Assembly: GCF_013760845.1 (NCBI RefSeq)
Contig: NZ_JACDUU010000006.1
Coordinates: forward strand, 206,743 to 270,742
Direction of reading: 5' to 3'
Length of the DNA: 64,000 nucleotides
Source of the DNA: [Anoxybacillus] calidus
Lineage (GTDB): Bacteria > Bacillota > Bacilli > Bacillales > Anoxybacillaceae
This document shows, one piece after another, positions 27,287 through 36,527 of this stretch. A program made the position numbers and the translations under genes. How positions within the stretch are numbered: the first letter of the stretch is position 1; every line of letters begins with the position of its first letter. The notes beneath the pieces were generated by a model that ran no database searches, had not been told where the DNA came from, and saw nothing but the letters and a program-made list of their open reading frames with translations.

Positions 27287-28033
27287 ATGATTATATTAAA
27301 AACAGAAAGAGAAATTGAATTAATGCATGAAGCAGGAAAATTACTCGCAGCTTGCCATAAAGAAATCGCTAAAATGATAAAGCCAGGAATTACGACGATG
27401 GAAATTGATGAGTTCGTTGAAACGTTTCTCCGTAAACACGGCGCCACTCCAGAACAAAAAGGATATAAAGGTTATCCGTATGCAACATGCGCTTCGATTA
27501 ACGATGAAATATGCCATGGCTTTCCACGTAGAGAGCCGCTGAATAGCGGAGACATTGTGACCATCGATATCGTTGTCAATTTACGCGGGGCACTTGCTGA
27601 TTCTGCTTGGACATATCCAGTCGGTGAAGTGACGGAAGAAGTGCAACAATTACTCGATGTAACGAAAACGTCTTTATATAAGGGCATTGAACAGGCGATA
27701 GTTGGTAATCGCATCGGTGATATCGGTCACGCCATTCAAACGTACGTTGAAGCACATGGATTCTCAGTCGTTCGTGATTTTACCGGACACGGAATTGGTA
27801 GAACCATTCACGAAGATCCATACATTCCCCACTTTGGAACCCCGGGAAAAGGACTAAGATTAAAAGAAGGAATGGTTATTACGATTGAACCAATGGTCAA
27901 CACCGGCGCATGGCAAAGTAAAATGGACGATAACGGTTGGACGGCAAGAACGATTGACGGCTCACTCTCCGCACAGTATGAACATACGATTGCCATCACA
28001 AAGAATGGACCGTTGATTTTAACGGAACAATAG
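27287..28033 (+). CDS. mapB: Type I methionine aminopeptidase (second copy, MapB-like)
   Basis: 248 aa. Removes N-terminal Met from nascent proteins. Dinuclear metal ligands of the pita-bread fold are visible: Asp in IVTIDIVV, Asp in ADSAWTYPVG, His in GHGIGRTIHEDP, Glu in TIEPMV and Glu in YEHTIAIT. The essential HGFPRREPL segment is present. It is not in the ribosomal protein operon where map usually lies, so it corresponds to the additional enzyme (B. subtilis YflG/MapB). AAAGGAGA lies 11 bases before the ATG. Confidence 0.9.
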   Translation: MIILKTEREIELMHEAGKLLAACHKEIAKMIKPGITTMEIDEFVETFLRKHGATPEQKGYKGYPYATCASINDEICHGFPRREPLNSGDIVTIDIVVNLRGALADSAWTYPVGEVTEEVQQLLDVTKTSLYKGIEQAIVGNRIGDIGHAIQTYVEAHGFSVVRDFTGHGIGRTIHEDPYIPHFGTPGKGLRLKEGMVITIEPMVNTGAWQSKMDDNGWTARTIDGSLSAQYEHTIAITKNGPLILTEQ

Positions 28034-28077
28034 AAAAAGCAACCATTCCAAATCCAACTGTTCTTTTGTGCCAACAA

Positions 28078-28108
28078 AAAAGTTGTCCGGAGACTCCGGA
28101 CAACTTTA
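28078..28108. terminator. Bidirectional terminator
   Basis: AAAGTTGTCCGGAG / CTCCGGACAACTTT with a tiny loop, between convergent mapB and a chemoreceptor gene. Confidence 0.9.
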
Positions 28109-28111
28109 TAT

Positions 28112-29860
28112 TTATAAATGAAATTTTCTTACTGCTTGTTCCAGTTTTTCTGATATTTTCCCTAACAATTCCGTCGAAGCAGCGATTTCTTCCATTGTTT
28201 TCATTTGTTTTTCCACAGATTCTGCGACTTTCATAGCGTTTGACGTAGCCTCTTTCGTTAAGAAGGCCGATTGCTCAACAGAAGCAGAAATTTGTTCAGA
28301 TCCAGCAGACATCTCCTCCGTAATTGCAGAAACTTCTTGAATCTCATTATTAGATTGGTGAACCGCATGAAAAATAGATTGGAACACTTCTCCTACTTTA
28401 TGGACCGCTTTTGTCCCTTTTTCAACTTCTTGAGTCCCTGACTCCATTTCATGAACCGCCTCGTTCGTCATGATTTGGAATTGTTGAATCAATGCAGCGA
28501 TTTTTTGTGCCGAATGCTTTGCTTGCTCGGCAAGCTTTCTCACTTCGTTGGCAACGACGGCAAATCCTTTTCCATGCTCTCCAGCTCGTGCCGCTTCAAT
28601 GTTTGCATTTAACGCAAGTAAGTTTGTCTGTTCAGAAATCTCTGTAATGGCCGTAAGAATTTGTTCAACCTCTCCAACCCGGCTGCCTAACTCCTTGATT
28701 TTAATAGATGTTTGTATAACAGCCTGTCGCATGTTATCAATTTGTTTTATTGCTTTCTCAATTTCCCCATTTCCTCTTTCCACTTGTTTCATTACATCAT
28801 TTGATGATTCCGCAATAAGAGACGATGACTCGGCAATTTTTTGAACGCCAATAGCCATCTCCTCGACCGCATCCGCTGTTTCACTCATGCTTGTCTCTTG
28901 TTGTTGTGCGCTGGAAGACACCGTTCTAATCGCCATAGTAATTTGCTCATTAGAATATTTGGCACTCTCAATATTTTGACTTAATGCTTTAAAGGTTTCC
29001 AGCATTTCATATGCGCTTTCCGTAATGTCGGTCACCATCTCACGCATTCCCGTCATCATTTGCTCAAATGATTGAGATAGACTAGCAATCTCATCTTTTC
29101 CCTTTATTCGCATTTTCCCTAATAGATTTCGTGCTTCGTTTAACTCCCCTGCAGCGATTTTTTCAGCCACTTCGTTCAATTCCTCTAGAGCTTTTAATCG
29201 TTTACGAATATAGAAAAAGGAAATACCGCTAATGAGTCCGATGCCTATCACAAATAATAATATAAATTTCATCAATTGTTCTTTTATTACTTTTTGTTGA
29301 ATAGAACCAACCTCTTTCGCGTCAATATCCACTCCGAGAATCCCGATTACTTCTCCGTTATACTTGATCGGAGCAAAAGCGGAGAGATAATCTCCATATT
29401 CGGGATCATGTACAATTTTCGTGCTGTTTGTACCTCCTTTTAACACCGGAAACACGTCATCATAAGTCGTGGTAGAAGTCGGTTCGCCAAGTTCTGACGC
29501 GACATTCGATCCTTCCGGTTGTCCATCAATTAAAACTTTTGGCTGCTTTTCTTGTTCGTCAACTTCAACCGTATAAACATAAAGCGCTCCCGTTTTCTCT
29601 CTTAAATCATTTAATTCATTTCGCAGGTCCCAATATGTATCGTTTTCTGACTTTTCCTCTAAAAATTTTTGATACTCGACAGCATCTATATGTTTCACAA
29701 TATTTTTCGCAGTATCAACGCTGTATGAGGAAATGGTATTTTCTACTGAAAGTTTTATCATTTCCATAAATAGAACAACGCTAAAAGTTAATAAAATAAT
29801 CATTAAACTAACAATTAACAAAGAAATTTTCATACTTAAACTTTGAAATTTTGCTTTCAT
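28112..29860 (-). CDS. Methyl-accepting chemotaxis protein with Cache-like sensor
   Basis: 582 aa. TM1 at about 11-33 and TM2 at about 200-220 enclose a PAS-like/Cache extracellular domain ([38 protein letters not shown]). HAMP is followed by an MCP signalling domain whose tip reads [38 protein letters not shown]. The sensor domain probably binds a small organic ligand. A sigma-D-like promoter lies 45-70 bases upstream, which fits motility control. Confidence 0.92.
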   Translation of the reverse strand: MKAKFQSLSMKISLLIVSLMIILLTFSVVLFMEMIKLSVENTISSYSVDTAKNIVKHIDAVEYQKFLEEKSENDTYWDLRNELNDLREKTGALYVYTVEVDEQEKQPKVLIDGQPEGSNVASELGEPTSTTTYDDVFPVLKGGTNSTKIVHDPEYGDYLSAFAPIKYNGEVIGILGVDIDAKEVGSIQQKVIKEQLMKFILLFVIGIGLISGISFFYIRKRLKALEELNEVAEKIAAGELNEARNLLGKMRIKGKDEIASLSQSFEQMMTGMREMVTDITESAYEMLETFKALSQNIESAKYSNEQITMAIRTVSSSAQQQETSMSETADAVEEMAIGVQKIAESSSLIAESSNDVMKQVERGNGEIEKAIKQIDNMRQAVIQTSIKIKELGSRVGEVEQILTAITEISEQTNLLALNANIEAARAGEHGKGFAVVANEVRKLAEQAKHSAQKIAALIQQFQIMTNEAVHEMESGTQEVEKGTKAVHKVGEVFQSIFHAVHQSNNEIQEVSAITEEMSAGSEQISASVEQSAFLTKEATSNAMKVAESVEKQMKTMEEIAASTELLGKISEKLEQAVRKFHL

Positions 29861-29903
29861 ATGAATCCTCCCTCGTGTTATAAAGTATCACATTTACCCC
29901 CAT

Positions 29904-29929
29904 ATATCGATATCAAAAGAAAAATTTTA
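29904..29929 (-). promoter_or_regulatory. Sigma-D-like promoter of the chemoreceptor
   Basis: Minus strand TAAA, 14-base spacer, ATCGATAT, against the sigma-D consensus TAAA-N15-GCCGATAT. Lies 44 bases before ATG 29860. Confidence 0.5.
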
Positions 29930-30032
29930 TAATTTTTTTACAAAAACTTAATTATAAACTATGAAAAAATATATCCTTATAACCATCAATATAATGTATA
30001 TTATTTCATATACAAAAGACTTTTCTAAAAAA

Positions 30033-30060
30033 ATAATCGCCTTTTTTTAAAAAGGCGATT
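30033..30060 (-). terminator. Terminator of ycgR-ycgQ
   Basis: AATCGCCTTTTT / AAAAAGGCGATT arms, minus strand ends in a T-run. Confidence 0.85.
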
Positions 30061-30065
30061 GGAGA

Positions 30066-30920
30066 TTAGTTATACCCGCGAAAAACGTATGGTTCTTCCG
30101 GTTGTTTAATTTTATGCCATTCTTTTACTTGGACATACGGAATAGTAACATTGAATGGTTGGAAGTAAATGGTCGATAATTTTCCTTTTACATGAATCCA
30201 TTCATCGTTTTGTAAATGCGGTTTTTCGGAAAATTCCGTGAGCAATCCAAACACTCCCGAATCAGCTACACAATGAATGATACCAAAGCGCAGCACAAAC
30301 AATTGCTGGTTGTTCGTTGTTTTGTCATGATAGACAAACCCGTCAAACTCAATTTCTTTATCACTGAACTGCCCCGGAAATTGATAAATCGTTTCCATCG
30401 CTTTCAAATAGTTGCCGTCATTAAGAACAAGACGAGATTGTTTTGAAAACACCGCCAATTCTTTCTTCATCAAGTCATTATAGCCTTCTTTGCCGTAATA
30501 AACACTTGTATCAGGCCGGAGAAATTGACGCTGCCCAAACGGATCAGCACTTTCCGTTTCAAATCCTGGAATACGAAAACCTTTCGCTTTTACGAGTTCC
30601 GAATCCAGCGTTGCAATTGGTAAAGCCAATGCGGAGACAATCGGAAAGATAAAAATCAAATAATTCAATGCTTTTTTCAGCTTTGTTTCATTTTCCTCAT
30701 GATGATGACAGCACGACTCATCATGACAGTGATGTTCAGTCTCTTTCCGGTTCGCCATCCTAAATTGAACAATGGTAAGAAACGCGAAAATAAAAATCGC
30801 GCTAAACGATAAATAGGAATATCGCATATTAATGTATTTGCTTATATCTCCTGTTGTATGCAAGTGAAAAAATAAAAAGGTAAAACCAAGCAAAATGTAT
30901 GTGCGAAGCATCCACTTCAC
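30066..30920 (-). CDS. ycgQ: TIGR03943 family permease subunit (YcgQ-like)
   Basis: 284 aa. N-terminal hydrophobic segments, then a histidine/cysteine-rich loop (HHCHDESCCHHHEENE, about residues 62-77), one more TM (FIFPIVSALALPIA) and a soluble C-terminal domain. That domain contains the family block DFDGFVYHD-like EFDGFVYHDK and FGIIHCVADSGVFGLL. It pairs with YcgR 3 bases upstream, as in B. subtilis ycgR-ycgQ. The metal-ligand-rich loop suggests handling of zinc or another soft metal, but no Zur box was recognised. Confidence 0.85.
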   Translation of the reverse strand: MKWMLRTYILLGFTFLFFHLHTTGDISKYINMRYSYLSFSAIFIFAFLTIVQFRMANRKETEHHCHDESCCHHHEENETKLKKALNYLIFIFPIVSALALPIATLDSELVKAKGFRIPGFETESADPFGQRQFLRPDTSVYYGKEGYNDLMKKELAVFSKQSRLVLNDGNYLKAMETIYQFPGQFSDKEIEFDGFVYHDKTTNNQQLFVLRFGIIHCVADSGVFGLLTEFSEKPHLQNDEWIHVKGKLSTIYFQPFNVTIPYVQVKEWHKIKQPEEPYVFRGYN

Positions 30921-30923
30921 CTC

Positions 30924-31799
30924 CTAAATGAATAATGAACCGACAAATACGAAAATGGTAATGTAGGCAATCAACACAATAACAAAACGCGTTTTGAACG
31001 ATTGTAAAAGCATCAGTGTATTTTTAATATCAATCATCGGACCATACACTAAAAAGGCCGCCAATGCGCCAAACGAGAACGTATTTTGGAACGAGGAAGC
31101 GATAAACGCATCTGCCTCCGAACAGAGCGACAATACGAACGCAAGTGCCATCATCACAAGAGATGAAGACATTTTCCCATGACCGATTTCAAGCAATGTC
31201 GACGTTTTTACATATGTTTGCATGGCCGATGCTACAAACGCACCGATTATTAAATATTTTCCTGATGAGAAAAACTCATCAATGCTGTGCTCAAGCGTTC
31301 CGATCCATTTTTCTTTCAATGTTTTAGGCATTGAGTATGAAATGACTTCTTTTTTCCGCAATTGGTCATATTTATATTGCATCGATAACAATAATCCGAT
31401 CAGTACCGCAACAGCCAGCGCAAAAATGGAACGGTAAAGCACCATTTTTAAGCTACTTCCAAAAGCGATAAAGGTAGAAAATAAGACAATCGGATTAATG
31501 ATCGGTCCTGTTAACATAAATGGAATTGCGGCGTAAAGCGGTACTCCTTTAGCAACTAAACGCCGCGTAATCGGGACAATCCCGCACTCGCACGCAGGAA
31601 ACAGCGCCCCAATCAACGTAGCATACAACACTGCTAATACTTTATTTTTCGGCACCCATTTCTCAATCATCTCTTCGGTCACAAACATTTGAATAATTCC
31701 AGAAATAAATACGCCAATTAACACAAATGGCAAGGACTCTATTAAAATACTAATAAAAATGGTATTTAACTGGAGAAATGACTTTATCACGGTTCTCAT
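30924..31799 (-). CDS. ycgR: Permease of the DUF318/ArsP-like family (YcgR-like)
   Basis: 291 aa, about eight TM helices in two repeats. The diagnostic motif is FPACECGIVPI with the Cys-x-Cys pair, followed by TGPIINPIVLFST. The second repeat contains LCSEADAFIASSF and VYGPMIDIKN. Family members include thiol-linked organoarsenic exporters (ArsP), but YcgR substrates are unknown. First gene of a two-gene operon with ycgQ. Confidence 0.88.
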   Translation of the reverse strand: MRTVIKSFLQLNTIFISILIESLPFVLIGVFISGIIQMFVTEEMIEKWVPKNKVLAVLYATLIGALFPACECGIVPITRRLVAKGVPLYAAIPFMLTGPIINPIVLFSTFIAFGSSLKMVLYRSIFALAVAVLIGLLLSMQYKYDQLRKKEVISYSMPKTLKEKWIGTLEHSIDEFFSSGKYLIIGAFVASAMQTYVKTSTLLEIGHGKMSSSLVMMALAFVLSLCSEADAFIASSFQNTFSFGALAAFLVYGPMIDIKNTLMLLQSFKTRFVIVLIAYITIFVFVGSLFI

Positions 31800-31929
31800 G
31801 CTCCTTTAAACATTCCATTCATACAATCTACAACCTCCTATTCTAACACTAAGCCGATGAAAAATTAATGAGATTTATTGGAAATTTATCAATTTTTTCA
31901 GGAAATCGCACACGATTAAGGAAACAAAA

Positions 31930-31957
31930 CGGTGTTTTTTAAAAAACACCTTTTCAC
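31930..31957. terminator. Short hairpin downstream region of fru operon
   Basis: GGTGTTTTTTAAAAAACACC self-complementary, A/T flanks. It lies between the ycgR promoter region and the fruA terminator. Its role is uncertain. Confidence 0.5.
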
Positions 31958-32027
31958 TCGCCAAAATATTAAAGAGTGAAGACAAAACTGCTTCACTCCT
32001 TCTCCCACTTATGAATTTTTCGCTTAA

Positions 32028-32063
32028 AAAAGGCGCGAAGTATTTCTTATCGCGCCTTTTTTC
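32028..32063 (-). terminator. Terminator of fruR-fruK-fruA
   Basis: AAAAAAGGCGCGA / TCGCGCCTTTTTT arms directly after the fruA stop. Confidence 0.9.
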
Positions 32064-32065
32064 TA

Positions 32066-33937
32066 TTATTCTTTCACTTCTTTCTTCCATACTCCAACCA
32101 TAACCGCTGTTATAATCGAACCAATTAAAATAGCAAGTACATATAACAATGGATTTCCTTTTACAATCGGAATGACAAATGCTCCTCCATGCGGTGCCGG
32201 CAGGCCAATGCCAAACATCATTGTTAATGCACCAGCAATGGCAGAACCGACAATGATGGAAGGAATCACGCGGACCGGGTCAGTTGCTGCGAACGGAATG
32301 GCTCCTTCCGTAATAAACGATGCTCCCATAATATAACATGTCTTTCCTGCCTCACGCTCCGCTTTTGTAAACTTACGCTTGAAGAAAGTAGTCGCAAGCG
32401 CTAAACCTAATGGTGGCACCATCCCCCCTGCCATAATGGCTGCGTGCGGTGCATAATTTCCCGCATCAATCATCGCGATTCCGAATGTAAACGCTGCTTT
32501 GTTTATTGGTCCTCCCATATCAACGGCCATCATTCCACCAAGAATCAATCCTAATAATACAAGGTTGCCTGTTCCCATATTTTCTAGCCAATGTTTCACA
32601 CCATCATTCAACGCTTTGACCGGATCAATAACTACATACATCATCACAAATCCTGTAATTAAAATACCAAACAACGGATAAAGCAACACCGGTTTAATTC
32701 CGTCGAGCGATTGTGGTAAACGACTAAACAGCTTCTTTAAGCCGATGACTAAATAACCTGCTAGAAAACCAGCGATCAGACCACCTAAAAAGCCCGCATC
32801 GCCGTTTGCCGCTAAAAAGCCGCCAACCATCCCCGGTGCAAAACCTGGACGATCCGCAATACTCATCGCAATAAATCCGGCAAGAACAGGAATCATAAGC
32901 TTAAATGCGCTACCGCCGCCGATATCCATTAACGCTTTCGCAATTGGATGATAGGAAGGGTCATTTGGATCAAACGCCTTAATGCCAAAGAGAAACGAAA
33001 TTGCAATTAAAATACCGCCTCCCACAACAAATGGAAGCATATTAGATACACCGTTCATTAAGTGTTTATAAAAACCGGTACGCTCGTTATGAGACTTTTG
33101 TATATGTGAACGACGTTCGTTTCCGTCACCTTGATAAATCGGCGCATCCTGTTTTAACGCTTGCTCAATTAATTGCTGTGGGTTTCGAATCGCTTGAGCG
33201 ACTGGCACTTGAATCACATGTTTTCCCTTAAATCGCTCCATTTCTACTTGTTTATCTGCAGCGACAATAATGGCAACCGCCTCTTCAATTTCTTTTGCCG
33301 TTAATGCATTTTTCACACCACTTGAGCCATTTGTTTCTACTTTTATTTCTACATTCATTTCCTTCGCTTTTGCTTTCAACGCATCAGCCGCCATGTATGT
33401 GTGGGCAATTCCAGTCGGACACGCAGTGACGGCTAACACTTTTTTCGCGGAAGAAGCAGTTTCTTGGTTTTCATTAAGTAATTCAGCCTCTTTTTCACGT
33501 ATGACATCTAATATTTCTTCTTCGGTTGAAGCGCTTTCAATTCTTGAACGAAAGGAGGTGTTCATTAAAAGAGTAGATAAACGAGATAACACCTCTAAGT
33601 GGGTATTGTTCGCACCTTCTGGAGCCGCAATCATAAAGAACAAGTGACTCGGTTTACCATCTAAAGATTCGTAATCAATCCCTTCTTTAGAGCGCCCGAA
33701 CGCCACTGCCGGAGTTTTTACGGCTGTTGTTTTTGCGTGAGGAATAGCAATTCCTTCCCCAACGCCAGTTGTGCTTTGCGCTTCACGAGCAAATATCGCA
33801 TCTTTAAAAGCCTCTTTGTCATGTAGCTTTCCAGCTGCATCTAACTTGTTGACAAGTTCTTCAATAACAGTTTGTTTTGTTTTCGCTTTCAATTCAAGAA
33901 TCATCGTATCTTTCGTTAATAAATCCGTAATTCTCAT
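32066..33937 (-). CDS. fruA: PTS fructose transporter EIIABC
   Basis: 623 aa, three fused PTS domains in order A-B-C. EIIA (residues 1-150) has the phosphohistidine in IAIPHAKT (His67). EIIB (about 165-265) has the phosphocysteine in VTACPTGIAHTY (Cys173). EIIC (about 295-620) has around ten TM helices and GGPINKAAFTFG. It imports fructose as fructose-1-phosphate, the substrate of the upstream fruK gene (16 bases apart). GAGGGGAGAAG precedes the ATG. Confidence 0.95.
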   Translation of the reverse strand: MRITDLLTKDTMILELKAKTKQTVIEELVNKLDAAGKLHDKEAFKDAIFAREAQSTTGVGEGIAIPHAKTTAVKTPAVAFGRSKEGIDYESLDGKPSHLFFMIAAPEGANNTHLEVLSRLSTLLMNTSFRSRIESASTEEEILDVIREKEAELLNENQETASSAKKVLAVTACPTGIAHTYMAADALKAKAKEMNVEIKVETNGSSGVKNALTAKEIEEAVAIIVAADKQVEMERFKGKHVIQVPVAQAIRNPQQLIEQALKQDAPIYQGDGNERRSHIQKSHNERTGFYKHLMNGVSNMLPFVVGGGILIAISFLFGIKAFDPNDPSYHPIAKALMDIGGGSAFKLMIPVLAGFIAMSIADRPGFAPGMVGGFLAANGDAGFLGGLIAGFLAGYLVIGLKKLFSRLPQSLDGIKPVLLYPLFGILITGFVMMYVVIDPVKALNDGVKHWLENMGTGNLVLLGLILGGMMAVDMGGPINKAAFTFGIAMIDAGNYAPHAAIMAGGMVPPLGLALATTFFKRKFTKAEREAGKTCYIMGASFITEGAIPFAATDPVRVIPSIIVGSAIAGALTMMFGIGLPAPHGGAFVIPIVKGNPLLYVLAILIGSIITAVMVGVWKKEVKE

Positions 33938-33952
33938 CTTCTTCTCCCCTCG

Positions 33953-34864
33953 CTATACTTGCGTCACTTTCACTTCATGAAGTAATTGTTCCACTTTTTC
34001 TTTCGTGCATAAATCTTCTGAGAAGGCAGTCGCACTTCCTGTTGCCACGCTATATTGAAACGCTTTTTCTATATCTTGTTCGTTTAAATATGCTGCTAAA
34101 AATCCTGCGACCATCGAATCCCCTGCTCCGACCGAGTTTTTAACGGTTCCTTTTGGAGCTGTAGCGAAAAGTATTTTTTCTTTATTAAAGAAAAATGCAC
34201 CATCACCAGCCATCGACACAATGACATTTTCGACACCTAGTTCTACCAGTTTATATCCGTAAGAAATAATATCGTTTTTAGACGAAATTTCTGTATCGAA
34301 TAACTCTCCAAGCTCGTGATGATTCGGTTTCATTAAAAACGGATGATGTTGAATTAATTGCTTTAAAGCAGGTCCGCTTGTATCGACGACTACTTTGACA
34401 CCATTTTGCTTCGCTGTTTCAACCATTCTATTATAAAAATCTACTGGAATAGATGGTGGTATGCTCCCAGCTAAAACAAGAATATCCGCTTGATTGAAAG
34501 CTTGAATTTTATTCATTAATTCGTCTTGGTGTTTAGGAAGGATGGTTGGACCTTGCCCGTTAATCTCCGTTTCTTCTCCAGATTTTAGTTTAATGTTAAT
34601 TCGTGTATCCCCGTTTACTATGACAAAATCGGCACAAATTTCTTCTTTCTTTAATTCACTTTCAATAAATGCCCCAGTAAATCCCCCGATAAACCCGAAA
34701 GCGGTACTATCGACACCAAGCCGTTTCAAAACACGGGATACATTTATACCTTTTCCACCGGGAAATGTAGCTGTTTTCGTTGCCCTATTCAATTCACCAA
34801 CTCGAAAATGTTCCACTTCGACGATATAATCGACAGAAGGGTTTAATGTACATGTATAAATCAT
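33953..34864 (-). CDS. fruK: 1-phosphofructokinase
   Basis: 303 aa, PfkB/ribokinase family. Converts fructose-1-phosphate to fructose-1,6-bisphosphate. N-terminal signature FPGGKGINVSRVLKRLG and C-terminal ATP/anion-hole motif KNSVGAGDSMVAGFLAAY with the catalytic Asp. Overlaps the fruR stop by 4 bases (ATGA type), indicating coupling. Confidence 0.95.
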   Translation of the reverse strand: MIYTCTLNPSVDYIVEVEHFRVGELNRATKTATFPGGKGINVSRVLKRLGVDSTAFGFIGGFTGAFIESELKKEEICADFVIVNGDTRINIKLKSGEETEINGQGPTILPKHQDELMNKIQAFNQADILVLAGSIPPSIPVDFYNRMVETAKQNGVKVVVDTSGPALKQLIQHHPFLMKPNHHELGELFDTEISSKNDIISYGYKLVELGVENVIVSMAGDGAFFFNKEKILFATAPKGTVKNSVGAGDSMVAGFLAAYLNEQDIEKAFQYSVATGSATAFSEDLCTKEKVEQLLHEVKVTQV

Positions 34865-35613
34865 TTTGTCACTACCTCGATTGCTGTTTTTGATTCGTAT
34901 TGTGTCAGTAATTCCTCATCAAGTTCATCGGTAATTAACGTCGCCTCTTCTAAATCGGCAATTTTGGCAAATGTACTTTCATTCATTTTTGTATGGTCAG
35001 CCAAAATATAGGCCTGTCGGGATAGTTTCATAGCTAAACTCTTTACCATCGCTTCTTCTGGGTCTGGCGTTGTATAACCGTAGTCAATATGAACACCATT
35101 TGCTCCTATAAAACATTTATCGAAGCTGTAGCTTTCAAGAGCACTAATGGCACCACGGCCAATTAAAGCTTTCGTTTTCTTTTTCACCATCCCGCCGAGC
35201 AAGTATGTTGGGATTTCTTTTTCCAATAAAGCTTCTAAATGCATGATCCCGTTCGTAACGACGACAATATCTTTTGCTTCAAGAAAAGGAATCATCTGTA
35301 ATGTCGTCGTTCCTGCATCTAAATAAATGCAGTCGCCGTCTCTTACAAGACTTGCTGCATATTTAGCGATTATCTGCTTTTCCTTCATATTTTTTGTTGA
35401 TTTTTCTAAAACGCTGAGCTCTTCTCTTTTCTGCTGTAGTAAAGCTGCTCCACCATGAACGCGCTTTAATTTTTTTTCCTTCTCCAATTGACTTAAATCG
35501 CGGCGAATCGTTGATTCAGATGAAGCCGTTGCCTCGACCAGTTCTTGGAGTTTCACTACTTCTTTTTCTGCCAACAATTCTAAAATAAGGCGATGGCGTT
35601 CTGCTGTAAGCAA
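34861..35613 (-). CDS. fruR: DeoR-family fructose operon repressor
   Basis: 250 aa. N-terminal winged HTH (ERHRLILELLAEKEVVKLQELVEATASSESTIRRDLSQLE) and a C-terminal DeoR sugar-phosphate sensor (YLDAGTTTLQMIPFL, CFIGANGVH). Represses the fru operon and is expected to be released by fructose-1-phosphate. Start is TTG 35613 with GGAGGTG 5 bases upstream; an ATG at 35658 lacks a site. Two 27-bp direct repeats upstream are probable operators. Confidence 0.92.
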   Translation of the reverse strand: MLTAERHRLILELLAEKEVVKLQELVEATASSESTIRRDLSQLEKEKKLKRVHGGAALLQQKREELSVLEKSTKNMKEKQIIAKYAASLVRDGDCIYLDAGTTTLQMIPFLEAKDIVVVTNGIMHLEALLEKEIPTYLLGGMVKKKTKALIGRGAISALESYSFDKCFIGANGVHIDYGYTTPDPEEAMVKSLAMKLSRQAYILADHTKMNESTFAKIADLEEATLITDELDEELLTQYESKTAIEVVTK

Positions 35614-35653
35614 ACTTTCACCTCCACGATGATCATTTTTCATCTGTATTTTT

Positions 35654-35682
35654 ATCATAATGGAAGCGGTTTAAAAAATCAA
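35654..35682 (-). promoter_or_regulatory. fru operon promoter
   Basis: Minus strand TTGATT, 17-base spacer, TATGAT. The spacer contains a weak cre-like sequence (TGGAAGCGGTTTAA on the plus strand, two mismatches to a catabolite-repression site). Confidence 0.6.
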
Positions 35683-35706
35683 TCAAAATCATTAAAATTC
35701 AATCGA
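35680..35706. repeat. Probable FruR operator, copy 1
   Basis: 27-bp direct repeat CAATCAAAATCATTAAAATT plus CAATCGA. It matches copy 2 at 23 of 27 positions and overlaps the -35 box of the fru promoter. Confidence 0.6.
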
Positions 35707-35731
35707 TTTCTTCCAGGTTTTTATTCTAAAA

Positions 35732-35758
35732 CAATCAAAATCATTCAACATTAATCGA
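35732..35758. repeat. Probable FruR operator, copy 2
   Basis: 27-bp direct repeat CAATCAAAATCATTCAACAT plus TAATCGA, 52 bp from copy 1 start to start, about five helical turns. Confidence 0.6.
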
Positions 35759-35772
35759 GTATCGTTTGCAAT

Positions 35773-35812
35773 GAAAAAAGCTGTCCATATAGAAATAGGA
35801 CAGCTAAAAAAA
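35773..35812 (-). terminator. Terminator of the YjbQ-family gene
   Basis: AGCTGTCC / GGACAGCT arms flanked by A/T runs; sits between the yugU-like stop and the fru promoter region. Confidence 0.8.
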
Positions 35813-35820
35813 TTTTCTCT

Positions 35821-36222
35821 TTATCCTTTGAGTACTTTTACGAAAAATGTCCGATGACGCGGGCCATCATATTCACAAAAGTAGATGCCTTGCCACGTGC
35901 CCAAAAGAAGTGTTCCCTCTGTGACGATCACATGCTGTGATGCCCCAACTGTGCTTGCTTTCATATGTGCCGCTGTGTTTCCTTCCGCATGCCGATCTAA
36001 CCGGTGTTCCCAAGGATAAACTTCATCAAAGCGGCGCATCATATCGCGTTTCACATCAGGGTCGGCATTTTCATTAATCGTAATTCCAGCCGTCGTATGT
36101 GGACAATAGACAACAACTATACCTTCTTCTATCCCAGACTCATTCACGGCTTCTTGGACATCATTCGTAATATCAATCATTTCATCACGCTTTGATGTGC
36201 GGATAGTGAATTTTTTTAACAT
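35821..36222 (-). CDS. yugU: YjbQ/UPF0047 family protein (YugU-like)
   Basis: 133 aa. Single beta-sandwich domain of the YjbQ family. Conserved blocks: [35 protein letters not shown] and [22 protein letters not shown], with histidines and the GxWQ loop likely forming a metal/anion site. Relatives show weak thiamine-phosphate synthase activity, but the true role is unknown. ATG 36222 with GAGGGATG upstream is preferred to ATG 36228. Confidence 0.9.
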   Translation of the reverse strand: MLKKFTIRTSKRDEMIDITNDVQEAVNESGIEEGIVVVYCPHTTAGITINENADPDVKRDMMRRFDEVYPWEHRLDRHAEGNTAAHMKASTVGASQHVIVTEGTLLLGTWQGIYFCEYDGPRHRTFFVKVLKG

Positions 36223-36379
36223 ATTCATCCCTCGCTTAAAAAATAAAGTTTAAATATATTCAACTTGTTACAAAAAGAAACAGAAATTAACAAAAGCCCT
36301 AAACTTAAAAAGTGATTCCAAGATAAGATCTTGCGAAAGCGACCCACTTTTTCCATAGGCATGTCCTCGCTTTTTGCAT

Positions 36380-36454
36380 CTAAATAAGCGTAGTGTACGA
36401 TGAGGCAGTAGTCATTATGAGACCTCCTGCAATTGATACAACACCTATTATCAT
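36380..36454 (-). CDS. 24-aa single-TM small protein candidate
   Basis: ATG 36454 preceded by AAGGTG at 5 bases encodes MIIGVVSIAGGLIMTTASSY then TTLI. It is one hydrophobic helix, ending at TAG 36380. A second strong ribosome site (AGGAGG) lies inside it before an internal ATG. No family recognised. Short but coherent. Confidence 0.35.
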   Translation of the reverse strand: MIIGVVSIAGGLIMTTASSYTTLI

Positions 36455-36527
36455 ATTCACACCTTATCACTGTCATCTTCTACATGATTTTTATGTTTTG
36501 TCATATCTTTAGGCGAAGAACCCATAA

